From the NCBI GenBank assembly GCA_940671915.1, contig CALNVZ010000641.1, positions 8,198,354 to 8,262,353 of the forward strand: 64,000 nt of DNA, given 5' to 3'. This document shows, piece by piece, positions 15,051 through 27,268 of this stretch; the stretch's first letter is position 1; each line of letters opens with the position of its first letter. The translations under genes and the position numbers were made by a program. The notes beneath the pieces are model-generated. The model did not search any database, had not been told where the DNA came from, and saw nothing but the letters and a program-made list of their open reading frames with translations. This DNA comes from Paracentrotus lividus. Taxonomy: Eukaryota > Echinodermata > Echinoidea > Camarodonta > Echinidae.

Positions 15051-17036
15051 TGTATGTGTCTAAAACAACATAAAAGTCACTTAATGAATCTCAATAAATG
15101 TATGATGGAATGTTAGGATGCCTTCTTTCATTACCTCCCTGCTTTTTATTAGGCACAAGTGGGTATACATGTATATCAACTTTAGACCTCGTACACTAGC
15201 TAACGTGTGTGGCAGAAAATGGTCCCAGTTCCATGTTATTTCTTTTAAATGTAGTAGGACTAATTAGCGGCACACTAAACTTATTGATGAGAATTGATGG
15301 AAACATATTTTAATTTGAAGACTTACTGAAACAATGCATATAAATTTGAGAGAATTGGAAATTATGTGGAGATTTTATAGACAAAATACGGACGTACTAA
15401 AAATGTGGGCAAATGTGCAACAAATACCGCTAAATTATGCCACATTTTCGCGACTACAAGCGGACAGTGTTTTTGAAATTCAATGGCTCTATTGACAGGC
15501 AAATATTTATTTAAAAAGCTAAATTCGAGAGATAAAAACCAAAAGTCTACATTTTAGGTTGCTCCTATCTTATCATCAACTTCGTACAAGTTAGATCATA
15601 AAGAATTGAGGATACATGTATAACTAATATAGGGTGGTAGGTTGAATATTTGAATACATAGCTCTGATATTTCACACATTCATTAAGTGTTTTGAATAAT
15701 GATGACTCTTTTTCAGCATGATTCACGTAAAATTTTCACTCTTGAACGTCCATACAAGAATGTCCCAATACAAAATTTTCGAAAAAAAAACTTGTCAAAA
15801 CTATTTGAAAATCAAATCACAATATACATATGAAATATAGCTACTGAGTATTAGTGCCAAATTAACAATGATTTCTTAGTTTGCATCGTCTCGAGTTTTT
15901 GCGCAAAATGAGAGGAGCGCGAGAGAGGCTGTCTTATTATGTTGATATGATTTTGTTTTAACCAAGATGGCCTACCGCTCCTGCGCGTACCACATATCTA
16001 CTAATAGCGGACCTTCTTGATCTCTAATTGAATTGATTTCAATCTATCAATATTATTTCCCTAGATTAGGGGCTCACATTTCGACAATTATTCAATTTCA
16101 CATTGATGCTATACCCAGATTCTACAATTGTAATGATTACATGCGAGAAACTTTTCAATTCTCTCTCTTTATTATCTATTTAAAAAATAAAATGAATAGG
16201 GCCTTACAATATTATTAACAAAAAATAAATTTAACTCATAAACTACTGAGCTTATTTATTTATAAAGTTTTACGTCGGAAACGCGTTTACATTGTTGTTT
16301 CATATCTAAATGTGTTGCAAAGAACACCCTGGTATAGCTATGGTCATCTCCTACATCAGCAAATGATTGCAACACACCCAACATAAAGAGTCTTTAAATC
16401 CAGACAAATCCCCTCGAAATCTGCATCTACGATCAGACCAATACGCATTGTCATAGGTTCATGAGAAAATCTCAGAATTGCTTCAGTACAAAAGCCAAAA
16501 ACTAACCTCGAGTAATTCACACTCATGGTGTAATTAAGCCGGCGACCGCATGAGTAATAAACCGCCCACCTAATAATATGGAACCGCGGTTGTCAATTCG
16601 CACAGAACAACTTAAGAAGAAAAAAAAATTAAAAAAAATAAAAAATACATAACCCAACTTTTTTTTTAAAAATTATTAAATTATAGAAAGCATAATGTAA
16701 GAAATTTGAATCGACAAATTAATAAAGTATTTCAATTCTAATGCAGCTGTCATTTGTAAGACCCACGTCTTGACCCCCGGGAGTAGTCCGTAAAAGTTGT
16801 GTCAAAGTCCCCTGATCTTGTGACGTATAGTACCGTCAAAGACACCAAAGGTCCGTCAAAAAAACTGACCCCTATGTGTGTCATGGTAAATCACATTACC
16901 AATTTGTGTCATGTGGTGTGTCAATGTAACCGTCATGTTTTTGATGATATTTTATATGCACGCAGGGGAACAGCCGTTAATAAATTTGGTAGGAAACATG
17001 AAGGATTTCTTTTGAAACATTATCGACTATAGTTCT
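15050..17036. other. AT-rich non-coding stretch before the satellite
   Basis: AT-rich sequence with A-runs (16619-16650 is almost all A) and short T-runs. I find no coding region or recognisable repeat. The change from the GC-richer sequence to the left occurs gradually around 14.9-15.1 kb. Confidence 0.45.
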
Positions 17037-17707
17037 GCCGATAAATAATAATTTTCGCTACTAAAAACGGGACGTTTTCATTCCAAAACTAAATAATTAA
17101 TTACGTAATTGTACCCTCTCCGACTTTATTTAATGAAGGATTTATTTCGAAACATTATCGACGTCAAGTTCTGTCGATAAATAATAATTTTCGCTACTAA
17201 AAACGGGAAAATTTCATTCCATAACTAAATAAAGAATTATGGAATTGTACCTGCTCCGACTTTATTCCATGAAGGTTTAATTTCGAAACATTATCGACGT
17301 CAAATTCTGCCGATAAATAATAATTTTCGCTACTTAAAACGGGACGTTTCCATTCCATAACTCAATAATTAATTACGTAATTGTACCCGCTCCGACTTTA
17401 TTCCATGAAGGATTTAATTTCGAAACATTATCGACGTCAAGTTCTGCCGATAAATAATAATTTTCGCTACTTAAAACGGGACGTTTCCATTCCACAACTT
17501 AATAATTAATTACGTAATTGTACCCGCTCCGATTTTATTTCATGAAGGAATTATTTCGAAACATTATCGGCGTCAAAGTTCTGCTGATAAATAATAATTT
17601 TCGCTGCTTAAAACGGGAAAAATTTCATTCCATAACTAAATAAAGAATTATGGAATTGTACCCGCTCCGACTTTATTCCATGAAGGATTAATTTCGAAAC
17701 ATTATCG
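17037..17707 (+). repeat. 136-bp satellite array, five units
   Basis: A block beginning ATAAATAATAATTTTCGCTA recurs at 17041, 17177, 17313, 17450 and 17587, giving a 136-137 bp period. Each unit also carries an ACGTAATTGTACCC segment, a CTCCGACTTTATT segment and GAAACATTATCGACGTC. Units differ by scattered substitutions and one- or two-base indels. The array ends abruptly after GAAACATTATCGA at about 17707, where the inverted copy of the right-flank sequence begins. No coding role is visible; this is satellite DNA. Confidence 0.9.
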
Positions 17708-17759
17708 AGACCGTCATAGTGTTAATAGAGAAGCGAGAGAGATAATGCAGAAGATTCGA

Positions 17760-20190
17760 TACATTCAGTATGAACACTGATAACATGGTGTATATACAAG
17801 ATATTTTCAAAAGAGGACTAGAAAATAGTAATATCACATTAGACTGAAGAACTTTGTCTATTTATATGGGAAATGCATGCGATTTGTACAACAAACACAC
17901 GCAACGAGACATTTTAAAGATCAAGAAGAATCATGCATGCACCACAATCTCCGAACAGAGAGCTAGTTATAAAGAGAGACGATTATAAATAGACAATTTT
18001 ATTTATAACCTCACACATTGAATAGGCCGATGAGGCTACTGTAACAATGTGATATGCGCTGATACTCTGCAAAGAATGATGAAAGCACATTGTCCGGACC
18101 TTACATGAGCATCCATATGACCTTATATCGGACCACCACGAGTCAAAAAAGATCTAGGAGAGATCCTCACTACTGCTCAATTAGCTCTCATGGGAAGGGA
18201 CTTTGAAAGGGAATGCTAAGTTTGTCAAGGCTTTACACAAATGCAGACACTATGTAACTCACCATGAACAGCACTTACGACCTCCTCTCCTACTGAGGCA
18301 TGCACATGTACAATGTAATGTATGGACTGTGCAGTACATCATGGTGTAGCATTTACTTGAAAATACATTAATGATCAATGTGGATTATGAACTTCATGTG
18401 TACATGTACATTTTTAAAAGACATTTTTACATTGGCAATCAAGATTAACAGAGGGGGACGGGAATGAAATATTCATCTAACTTGCCAATCATGGTTTATC
18501 GTATAATTGTACGAAAGGCAAACTTTGTATCATCACCAATCTGGTCATAACAGGTCATGATTAACAGATAAGTTCTTATCTGTGATGATTTAATAGAAAT
18601 AATTCCACAAAAAAGTCTTGAAAACTTATAAATATTTTTCGGGGTATACTGGGTAACATGTGTGGGGTGGGGGGGGGGAGTAATCAAATGTCTGAAAAAA
18701 TTTGCCACACCTCTTTTGCACACATGTGTGTACAATGTATCCATGTACTACTGTAATTAGCAGGTCAAAGTGTACTAGTTACATTGTATAAGGAGGACAA
18801 AATGTATTCTCAAAACTTTAATGGTCAGCAAATTCACACACACACAAATAAGCTATATATTGACATTCATACTTTAACACATGATGTCCTTGGAGTAGTC
18901 TGGTTCTATGAATTATCAAAATAGTTTAAAGCCAGAATTATACTAAATTTTCTATCGAGAATTTGATGACACAAATTTATTGAAAAATAACCAGAAATTT
19001 TTGAGCCAAAGTTTTACAAGTGTATTTTTCCGACGACAGAGATATAATACTCATATCATGTCCATCTGGTTATCAACACCAGTAACGACTCGACCATGCA
19101 CTGCTTCAACGGTATTTGTCTGGGGATATGATATATCGCAAAAAACACAGTTAACATACTATTTATTCCACCATCAAAATATTCAAAATTTCTGTTATCA
19201 CTATTGAATGCTACTCATTTATTTAGTCTACCCATACCAAATTATGTAAACCTGTGAATTATTCATGGAAGGGAAAGTGGATAAAAAAAATTAACACATT
19301 GCATAATCGTAAATCTCATTCTTATTAACAGAGAAAAGGTAATATTGATAACATCTCATTTTCAAGAATTCATTGTTTTAAAATGGTCTATCTGGACATC
19401 CACATTTTTTTATTGGGAGTAGATTCATGTGTCAGCTAAAGTAAGATGTACAATTCCCACATTCAATGTAGCTTTAAATTAATGTGAGATATTATCTTCT
19501 GATCTTGTATTTTTTATATTCGATTGAAATGTTTATCTTGGTATAGTGTGATACCATTGTTTATAGCTTGTTATTTGATCCATAGCAGGATTCTTATCAT
19601 GTTATTTGAATTCAAAATGGCAAAAACGAGACATAGAAGATTAATTATCAGATAAAACATGGAGAAGTTGTGATTATCTGCAAAATTTTGTTTATTGATA
19701 TTGTATCGTAGTGTTGAGAGTACTACGCTATTTCATTCTGGTAAGCGATTTCGCTGAACAGGCGTAAAAGTACACTTACTTATTACCATTAGTAATTCAA
19801 GTTCGAAATCAACTATCAACAAATAGTGGTATTATCATAACAATAATACCAATGGTGTCTTCAGCCACCAGAATGAATGACACAGATAAGATTATGACAC
19901 TCACAATAGATCTCTTTATAAACACTAAGAAATTAATAATTATCAAGAACTCACATTCAAGACATACAAAGAAAAAACTTTTTAATTATTTGCAAGAACA
20001 CATAAGTAGAACACAAAGTTAGTAACTTATCACAACAAAACTCTGCCCTAGGTGCTAATTACTCATACAAGCAAAGTGGACATGGAGCTAAAATCTATAT
20101 ATTTGGTGCTTGGCCATTGAAAATGCAAATTAGGATCTAAAATTACCACAAAGGCTTCTTTACAATACAACCAATCATTTGAATTATGCT
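17760..20190 (-). repeat. Inverted, diverged copy of 24960-26830
   Basis: The reverse complement of this block follows the sequence right of the gap in order. The segment at 17848-17882 pairs with 26716-26750, the CATGTACAATGTAATGTATG segment near 18307-18326 pairs with about 26385-26404, the poly-G at 18664-18679 pairs with the poly-C at about 26079-26092, and GTCTTCAGCCACCAG near 19857 pairs with about 25250. The two copies differ by many substitutions and by insertions in the left copy, notably near 19.04-19.13 kb. No coding sequence is seen. It is either a real inverted duplication or a second haplotype misplaced and flipped next to the gap. Confidence 0.85.
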
Positions 20191-20365
20191 AATGGGCAAT
20201 TCCATAGGTGTGGTGGACATGAGCTAAAAATCAAAATTCAATTAATTTTTTTGAATTTTTAAATATCTTTAGTCCTTCATACATGATAGTTTCAGGAACA
20301 AAAAATTAAAAGTTATATTTCATATACTTTGGAAAAAATGGTCGAGAAAGTTGTGTCTCCTCCAT
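20060..20365. repeat. TGGGCAATTCCA-family MITE fragments
   Basis: GTGGACATGGAGCTAAAATC followed by AATGCAAATTAGGATC and the motif CACAAAGGCTTCTTTACAAT is shared with 45905-46010 and, inverted, with 24975-25100. A second terminus starting TGGGCAATTCCATAGG at about 20194 matches the first bases after the gap (24802) in the same orientation. The structure is that of adjoining ends of the MITE family that is complete at 45892-46641. Confidence 0.65.
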
Positions 20366-21840
20366 TCTGTACCAAAAATACAAGAAAAATAGTAAAAAAT
20401 GAAATATGCCTTATTACCATTTTGTTATTGCAACATCATCCTCCACTTTATATATTTCTGAAGTTTAGAAGAGTCAAATTACTTAAAAAACAAACAGCTT
20501 TTCAAGAAATTTGTAGTACTTATTCAAAAAGAAATATTGTAAACCGCAGTCAGTGAGTAGTAACGTGAGTACCAAAAAAACTGACTTTGTTTTCTGAGAG
20601 GAAATCTTCTACACAGTTAATTGGTGGGCATCTTAAATTCTCTTCCTTCAAACAATATTTGACACGGTGATGACTATCAAAATCATAAAAAAAATACCCA
20701 TTTAATAAAAATGATAAAGAAAAATTGTAGTGAGAACCGTAACGATGAATAAACCATCATGTAACGTGAGTAACACGAGGTAATAAAAATTATGAAGTTA
20801 GGTAACATTTTCTGTGGGAATGTCAAGTTTTAAGTCTCATGGTGAAGGTGTTGTGCACGCTTAATTTTTTTATTTTTTTTTAGTTTAATTAAAAGCATAA
20901 ATCATGAAGCGGTACACACCTCTTTGATGCTGGACTCTTTATTTTCTCATCAAAATACAGTGGATCATACATCGTACAATACACCAACAAATTGAATGAG
21001 AAGTATTAAATGCATAGCACGTCAGTAGTAAGACTCAAGATTAGGATAAACCAACTGCGAACCCAACTTATTTTTAAAAAGAGTGCTTTATCGATTACAT
21101 TAAGACAATACATATTTGAAACGCTGCCACGTTTACACCTCTCGCTGAATGCTGGGACCCCGCATTGGGTATTTTTTTTTAGGTATATTATTGAGGAGAA
21201 TTCTAAGAGCCCATAACATGTTTGTAAAATATTCGAGATCTAAAATATATGAGTTTATTCACATAATTCATTTTAGGTGATTGTATATTAATATAACAGG
21301 CAAACGTAAACAATGATTCCTAGTTTCTTCTACGATTCCCCACGACTGGGATTAATGGGCTGTTGATATCAAAGGAGATTATCGCCAGACCGTTCAGTTC
21401 GTCAGTTGCACGCCCTTTCCTTTTCACTTCTACGGAGGCGCCTCGCTTTTCTTTTTATGTATTTGATAAATATTTTTATTATTAAAAAAGAAGAAGATGC
21501 AATTTATAAAAAAGGGTCGTAAAAATCTAATAAGCACATTTGCAATATGTTATGGATGTAATATCCTAAGTCCTTTTTTGTCCTCAATTCGTTTATAAAA
21601 ATTATCTGTACATTAACCTGGTGTATTAATAATAGCCGCAACCTCTATATCAAAATAAGTAAGAAAAGCTAAAATTAAGATACATTGCGACACACATCAC
21701 CAATTTTCTGCACGTCGGCAAATAAGTTCCAGCTAAGTTTGGGGTGAAAATGTATCAATGATTTATGGCTGAAGACTCGCATCCTAAATAAATTGTACCT
21801 TTCCTCATTTTAGTATTCCTGCAAATAATCACCGTTTCTC
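20366..21840. other. AT-rich non-coding stretch
   Basis: No gene recognised. AACGTGAGTA words recur at about 20562, 20762 and nearby, which suggests an old repeat, but no element ends could be defined. The sequence passes without a clear edge into the reversed satellite array. Confidence 0.4.
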
Positions 21841-24776
21841 ACTGCTAGGTATTAAGACGACGTCGAGAACATACAGACTGCAATTGGGAGACGAGGCAAG
21901 TTATTTAGAATTAATGGCAATAAATGGAATATGAATTAAATAGCAAAGAATATATTATTAAAATTTTCGGCCAGAAACTTGACGAGTCGTTAGCACCGGT
22001 AATATTCCATGTTCTTTCGTATAATATATTAAGCTCCTTCATGAAATAAAATCGGAGCCGCGCACGCGGTATACAAATTTATCGTAATTCAATAAAGTAT
22101 AATTTAGTAAGAGAAGCTGAAAACAGCTTACCACGAATTTTGAGCTTATGAGTGAGCTAGGAGGAATTATTATTGTAATTCAGGGACACGAGACTTATTT
22201 TGATCCAGCTCGATAAACTGCTCTGGGACAATAAACACTCCAATGAATAAAGTCGGAGCGGAGGCTACCAATTAACGATAATTAATATATTACATGAGTA
22301 TAAATGGAAAACGGAAACGTCCCCGTTTTAAGTAGTCGCCGAAAAAATTATTAATTTCCTCATGTATAACGGCAAGATACTTGTGGAACGTCGATAATGT
22401 TTCGCGAAAATAATAAATCCTTCATAAGGAATCAAAAACAGGATCGGAAGCACGGGAGTATACAATGTATATAACATTCTATATGGTAACCTTACAGAAT
22501 TAGTGGAATGAAAAAAACGATCCCGTTATTTAAGTAGCAGAAACATTTAATTTAATTACTTTATACGGAAAAGATTTATTGCAGGTCCGAAATGATACTT
22601 ACAAATAAATACGACCGAAGAAAATAAATAGTCGTGGGCGTGTTAGCAAAACCAGTAGGAGTACATAATTAGCGTGAATTAATCTAGTTAAGTTTAATGC
22701 GAAATGGAAAGCGTCCCGTTTTAAGCCTCAGAACGAAAAATTATTATTTAATCGACAGAAACTTGAACGTCGATATACTCGCATTTAACAATTGAGATGC
22801 CTTTCAATAAGCGCATATAAGTCAGGAGGCGGGTCAAAAATTACGTAATTAAATTATTGAGTTTATGGCACACTCGAAAGTCCCCGTTTCAAGTAAGCCG
22901 ATAAATTATTATTTTAATCGGGACAGAACTTGACGTGATATATTAAGTTGTACAGTAAAAAATTAATCACCTTCAATCAAAAAAGTATTATAAAGTCGGA
23001 GCGGATAAGTAATTTACGTAATTAATTATTAAGTGTGAGTAGACAAAGAAACACACAGTCCCGTTTATTTAAAGTTAAAGCACGAGAAAAATAAATTATT
23101 TAATTCGACCAGAGAGCCACTTTGACAGTCAGAGTGATTAATGTTAATCGAAATTAAATACTCTTCACTATGAGAAGTAAAGTCGGATAGCGGGTACTAT
23201 CATACGTATTAAATAATATTTATATGTTTGAGGAATAGAAACGTAGAACAGATATTTGTTATATTATGCGAAAATTCTTAATTATTTATCAAGAGGCAGC
23301 GCAAGTTTGCGTTCGATAATGTACGTCTGGGTAATTAAACTCCTCCTCACAATGAAAGTATGAAGTCACGCGACGCAGTGTACAATTCATCGTAATTAAA
23401 TCTTATTAAGTTTTATGGAATGGATAGCCGCCCTTTAATTAAGCAAGCGTGTGAAAAATTTGAGTTTATTGCTAAGCGATCCATGCAACTTGAGGTCAGA
23501 TAATGTATCTGTAAATTAATCCTAATTCGATCAAGTGAATTAGAGAGCGCATTATCTTACTCTCTAAGTCGGAAGCGGTACAATTGACGTAATTAATTCT
23601 CATATCTAGAGTTGAATATAGAATGAAAGACAGTCCCGTTTTCAAGCTAGCAGAAAATTAAAGATTAAACAATCGGGTGCAGAAACTTGACGTCGAATAA
23701 CTTGCTCTGTGCTGAAATATAATATCCTTCCATCGGAGATAAAAGCCTATGGGGAGCGGGTTATACAAGTTAGCGTAATTAATTAATTAAAGTTATGGAA
23801 TGAAAAACGTACCACGCGTTAAGTATAGATGGAAAAAATATTAATAGTTTATCTGCCCCAGAATTGACATCGAGCATTATGGGTTTCCGAAAAAAACACA
23901 ATCTCTCTAACACTCATAAATTAAGAATCGGGAAGCGGGTATTAACATTATTAACGTTATGGACACTGTAAAAACTGTCAGCCAGGTGATTAAGCTAGCA
24001 GGATATACTACTTAACTCCACTTTATTCTCAGGCAGATAGCGGTGTGTATCGTGCGAGATAATGTTCGGAACAAAAATACAATATACTAAACACATGAAA
24101 ATATAGTCGGACACTATAGTCGCGATACAAAATTAGACGCTCTAATAATTAGATTAAGATTATGGAAAGGGCAACGCCACCCCAGTTCTAAAGACGCACA
24201 AATTTACTTATTTATCGGCGCAGAACACTCTCTGAACGTGAATATATGTTGGAAATAACACTACCATCGACACATCAGAATATAAATGAACGGAGCGGGT
24301 AACAATATTTACGTAATAATTGAGTTTAAGACTCTATTGGAGAATTGAAACGTCCCGTTTTAATAGACGTACACAAATATAATTTAATCTATGACGTCAG
24401 AATTTGACAGTTCCGATGAGAGGGTTTGGAAATATACGATAACCATCACTAAAGAATTAAAGTCCGGATGCGGGTACATGATTTGATAACAGTATCTAAT
24501 CTCTTGAGTGTAAAGTTATGGAATATGGGACGTGCCCGTTTTTATAGTAGACTAGAAAATTATTATTCTTAATCGAGGCAGAAACTTTAGACGTCTGTGT
24601 GTGTATCACATGTGTGAAAGATTAAATGCCTTCATTGGGAATAGAAGAGTAACGGCCAGGCGGTGTAACAATTATCAGTAATTAATTAATATTGAAGTCC
24701 AATGGAATGGTAACTCTTGTCCGCGTTGTGTTAAAGTAAAGGCGAAAATCTATTGAATTTTATGGCGAACTTGACG
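21840..24776 (-). repeat. Noisy 136-bp satellite array in reverse orientation
   Basis: Reverse complements of the 17.0-17.7 kb satellite words recur throughout: GTCCCGTTTTAA (for example near 22706, 23630 and 24352), AAATTATTATTTAATCG, GAACTTGACGTC, AAAGTCGGAGCGGGTACAA and TTACGTAATTAATTATT. About twenty units would fit the length, but the period is disturbed by frequent one- to six-base insertions such as CTCT, GTGT and GAG. Such scattered insertions fit uncorrected long-read error better than natural satellite divergence. The left boundary is uncertain. The array runs into the gap. Confidence 0.8.
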
Positions 24777-24801
24777 NNNNNNNNNNNNNNNNNNNNNNNN
24801 N
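24777..24801. other. Assembly gap of 25 N
   Basis: Twenty-five unknown bases. The round length suggests a placeholder of unknown true size. It separates noisy reversed satellite from clean sequence. Confidence 0.99.
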
Positions 24802-25130
24802 TGGGCAATTCCATAGGTTGTGGACATGAGCTTAAAAAATTCAAATTCAATATTTTTTGAATTTTAAATACTTTTAGTCCTTCATACATGATAGTTTCAG
24901 GAACAAAAAATTAAAAGTTTATTTTCATATACTTTGGAAAAATGGTCGAAAGTTGTGTCTTCCATTCATCTTTCTCTTTAGCATAATTCAAATGATTGGT
25001 TGTATTGTAAAGAAGCCTTTGTGGTAATTTTAGATCCTAATTTGCATTTTCAATGGCACAGCACCAAATTAAGATTTTAGCTCCATGTCCACTTTTGCTT
25101 GGAATTGCCCTGGCAATTGTGTGAAAGTTA
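24802..25130. repeat. TGGGCAATTCCA-family MITE fragment at the gap edge
   Basis: The first clean bases, TGGGCAATTCCATAGG, and the following 160 bases match 20194-20360 directly. From 24975 the sequence matches 20060-20190 and 45905-46010 in inverted orientation (AAGAAGCCTTTGTGGTAATT). It ends near 25108 with TTGGAATTGCCC. Two termini of the same MITE family therefore lie back to back here. Confidence 0.65.
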
Positions 25131-25199
25131 TAACTTGTGTTCTATGTGTTCTGCAAAATTAAAAGTTTCTTGATGTTTGAATTATCTTATAATTTCATG

Positions 25200-25312
25200 T
25201 TATAATGTGATCTATTGTAATGTCAAGTCTTCTGTTTCATTCATCCTCTGGCTGAGACACATGTTTTTATGAATAAACTATTTTTTAATTGAATTGAATT
25301 GAATTTACAAGA
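25200..25312 (+). mobile_element. Probable 3' tail of a LINE
   Basis: A short stretch with an AATAAA-like signal (ATGAATAAACT at about 25269) ends in tandem AATTG units (about 25286-25304). Terminal pentanucleotide repeats after a poly-A-like signal are typical of non-LTR retrotransposon 3' ends. No reverse-transcriptase remnant is visible upstream, so the insertion would be heavily 5'-truncated. Confidence 0.4.
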
Positions 25313-25438
25313 AAGAATTTTTTTTTAAATCCCTTCAGAATAGTGCAAAAATAATAAAAATTGAATAATAAATTTCCCATTTTATCTGAAATAATTTCTT
25401 GTCCTTTTTGTTTTGAATTTTCTATTAAATTAGAACTG

Positions 25439-25491
25439 TAAAAAAAAACAAACAAACAAAAAAACAAACAAACAAAAAAACAAACAAACGA
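25439..25491. repeat. CAAA-rich microsatellite
   Basis: Three repeats of a roughly 15-16 bp unit made of CAAACAAACAAAAAAA. It gives a spurious phenylalanine-rich ORF on the minus strand. Confidence 0.85.
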
Positions 25492-26079
25492 ATATCTCAT
25501 ATTTAAGCTACAATATGATTTTTACGTACAAAATGCATGTACATCTACATGAACATGAATCTACCCCAAAAAAAGTGGATGTAGTACATTTTAAAAAATG
25601 AACTGAAATGGATGTACAGTAGTACCTTTTGGAAAAGAATGATTTTTGAAAGTAATTTTTTTCACTCTTCCCATTGAAAATTCAGGTTTCTGTTTGTAGA
25701 GGTGCTAAAAATGAGTAGATTAATGTAAAAAAATGAATTTTGATGGAAAATAGAGTTACGTTTTGGAAATGATCTCATCAAATAGTGAAGCGATTGGTTA
25801 GGAAATGTTTGCCGGAAATATGTAAAATTTCAAAATTTCTGGTTTTCATAATTTGTGCATCAATCTGTAGAAAAATTATTACTGCTTAAACTTCTGATAA
25901 TTCTAGACCAGACTACCCAGAACATCATGTGTGTGTGTGTGATTTGCTGACATTACAAGTTTTGAAATACATCTTTGTCCTCCATACATGTAACTAAGTC
26001 ACTCTTGACCTCTAATTACAGGTACAGGTACATTGTACACACCAGTGGCAATGTGGCAATTTTTCAAATTTGATTATCC

Positions 26080-26092
26080 CCCCCCCCCCCCC
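26080..26092. repeat. Poly-C tract
   Basis: A run of cytosines, paired with the poly-G tract in the inverted copy near 18665. Similar long G or C runs recur at about 28988, 33393, 41020, 48769, 48880, 56977, 61225 and 62540, often near or inside hAT-like MITEs. Confidence 0.8.
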
Positions 26093-26951
26093 ACCAGTTA
26101 CCCAAGAACCCCCAAAATATTTAAGTTTTCAGACTTTTGATATCTCTATTAAACACAAGGAAAAAATCTTATCCTGTTAACAAAATGATGCTTATATAAA
26201 AGTTTGCCTTTCTACATGTATACGTAAACCATGATGGCAGTTAGATGATAATTTCATTCCCTCCCCCTTGTATCTTGATGCTAATGTAAAAATGTTTTAA
26301 AAATGTACATGTACACATGAAGTTCATTCCACATTGATCATTAATGTATTTTCAAGTACAATGTACACATGCATGTACTGCACAGTTCCATACATTACAT
26401 TGTACATGTGCATTGCTCAGAGAGAGGCGTGTGCGTTCATGGTGAGTTACATAGTTCTGCATTTGTGTAAAGCCTTGAAACTAAGCATCCCTTTCAGTCC
26501 CTCCCATGAGAGCTATGTTGAGCAGATGATTTCTGATCTTTCTCTTGTCCTGTAATGGATGCAGGCAATGTGCTTTCATCTTTCTCAATTCAGGTACATG
26601 TACAGTATGCCTATGAATGTGTGAGTAAAAAATGTTATTTTATTATGTTCTCTCTTTATACAGCTCTTGCGAAGTGTATGCAGCTCTGCTAAAATGTGTG
26701 CATGTGTGTACAATGCATGCATTTCCCATATAAATAGACAAAGTTCTTCAGTCATGAATTATATTAGCCTTTTTGAAAATTCTGTATTACACCATGTATG
26801 CAGTATGTAATGTACTTACATGTAGTTACCAGCTTTTAAGTGTAACAATGCTGCAAGTACATTTGTGCATATTTATATTTCACAGTTCATGACATCATTT
26901 TTGTGTGTTTGAAGAATAAAAAAATGTTATCATATTTGACAGATCTTTGCA

Positions 26952-27081
26952 CGGTGGCAGATCCAGGCGGGGGCTCGGGACACATTAGTAAACCATTCAT
27001 TGACTGTACTGTTAAAATTAGACAATTTTGGCAGCTCATCTTATTGGCCTCTCTATTTTCAAATCTTGGATCCGCCATTAA
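26952..27081. mobile_element. Short hAT-like MITE
   Basis: The left end GGTGGCAGATCCAGGCGGGG and the right end, whose reverse complement reads TTAATGGCGGATCCAAGA, form imperfect inverted repeats around about 130 bases. The GTGGCGGATCCAGG-type terminus recurs at 56952-57102. I found no clean target duplication. It lies in what is probably the 5'-UTR intron of the TPBG-like gene. Confidence 0.5.
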
Positions 27082-27119
27082 AATTAAAAATAAAAGTGTC
27101 TTTCCTCAATGATGGTGAG

Positions 27120-27164
27120 TTTTATTCTCTTTTTCTTTCCTCTTTCATTTCATTTCCACTGCAG
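27120..27164 (+). promoter_or_regulatory. Splice acceptor upstream of the TPBG-like coding exon
   Basis: A long pyrimidine tract (mostly TTTC and CTTT words) ends in CCACTGCAG at 27156-27164, a textbook 3' splice site. The exon would then start at 27165, about 105 bases before the chosen ATG, so an untranslated first exon and an intron probably lie upstream. This is inferred from the motif alone. Confidence 0.65.
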
Positions 27165-27179
27165 ACATTATCTGATACA

Positions 27180-27194
27180 ATGATGTTCTTGTAG
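27180..27194 (+). promoter_or_regulatory. Four-codon upstream ORF in the 5' UTR
   Basis: If transcription includes the exon from 27165, the first ATGs (27180 and 27183) open a tiny frame, ATG ATG TTC TTG TAG, that closes 74 bases before the main start. Such an upstream ORF could reduce translation of the main frame. Another ATG, at 27233, is in frame with the main coding sequence but in a poor context. Confidence 0.4.
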
Positions 27195-27268
27195 CCAGTG
27201 AAGGAAAGGATTTTTTTACCGCTCTTCTTCCAATGCTTCTGCTGTGCAACCCAGTACACACCATCACC

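Larger units (their letters stand above)
24960..26830 (+). repeat. Right copy of the inverted duplication
   Basis: Clean partner of 17760-20190. Homology fades beyond about 26830, where the left copy switches into satellite. The block is AT-rich with ACATGTACATG words and has no coding sequence that I can support. Confidence 0.8.
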
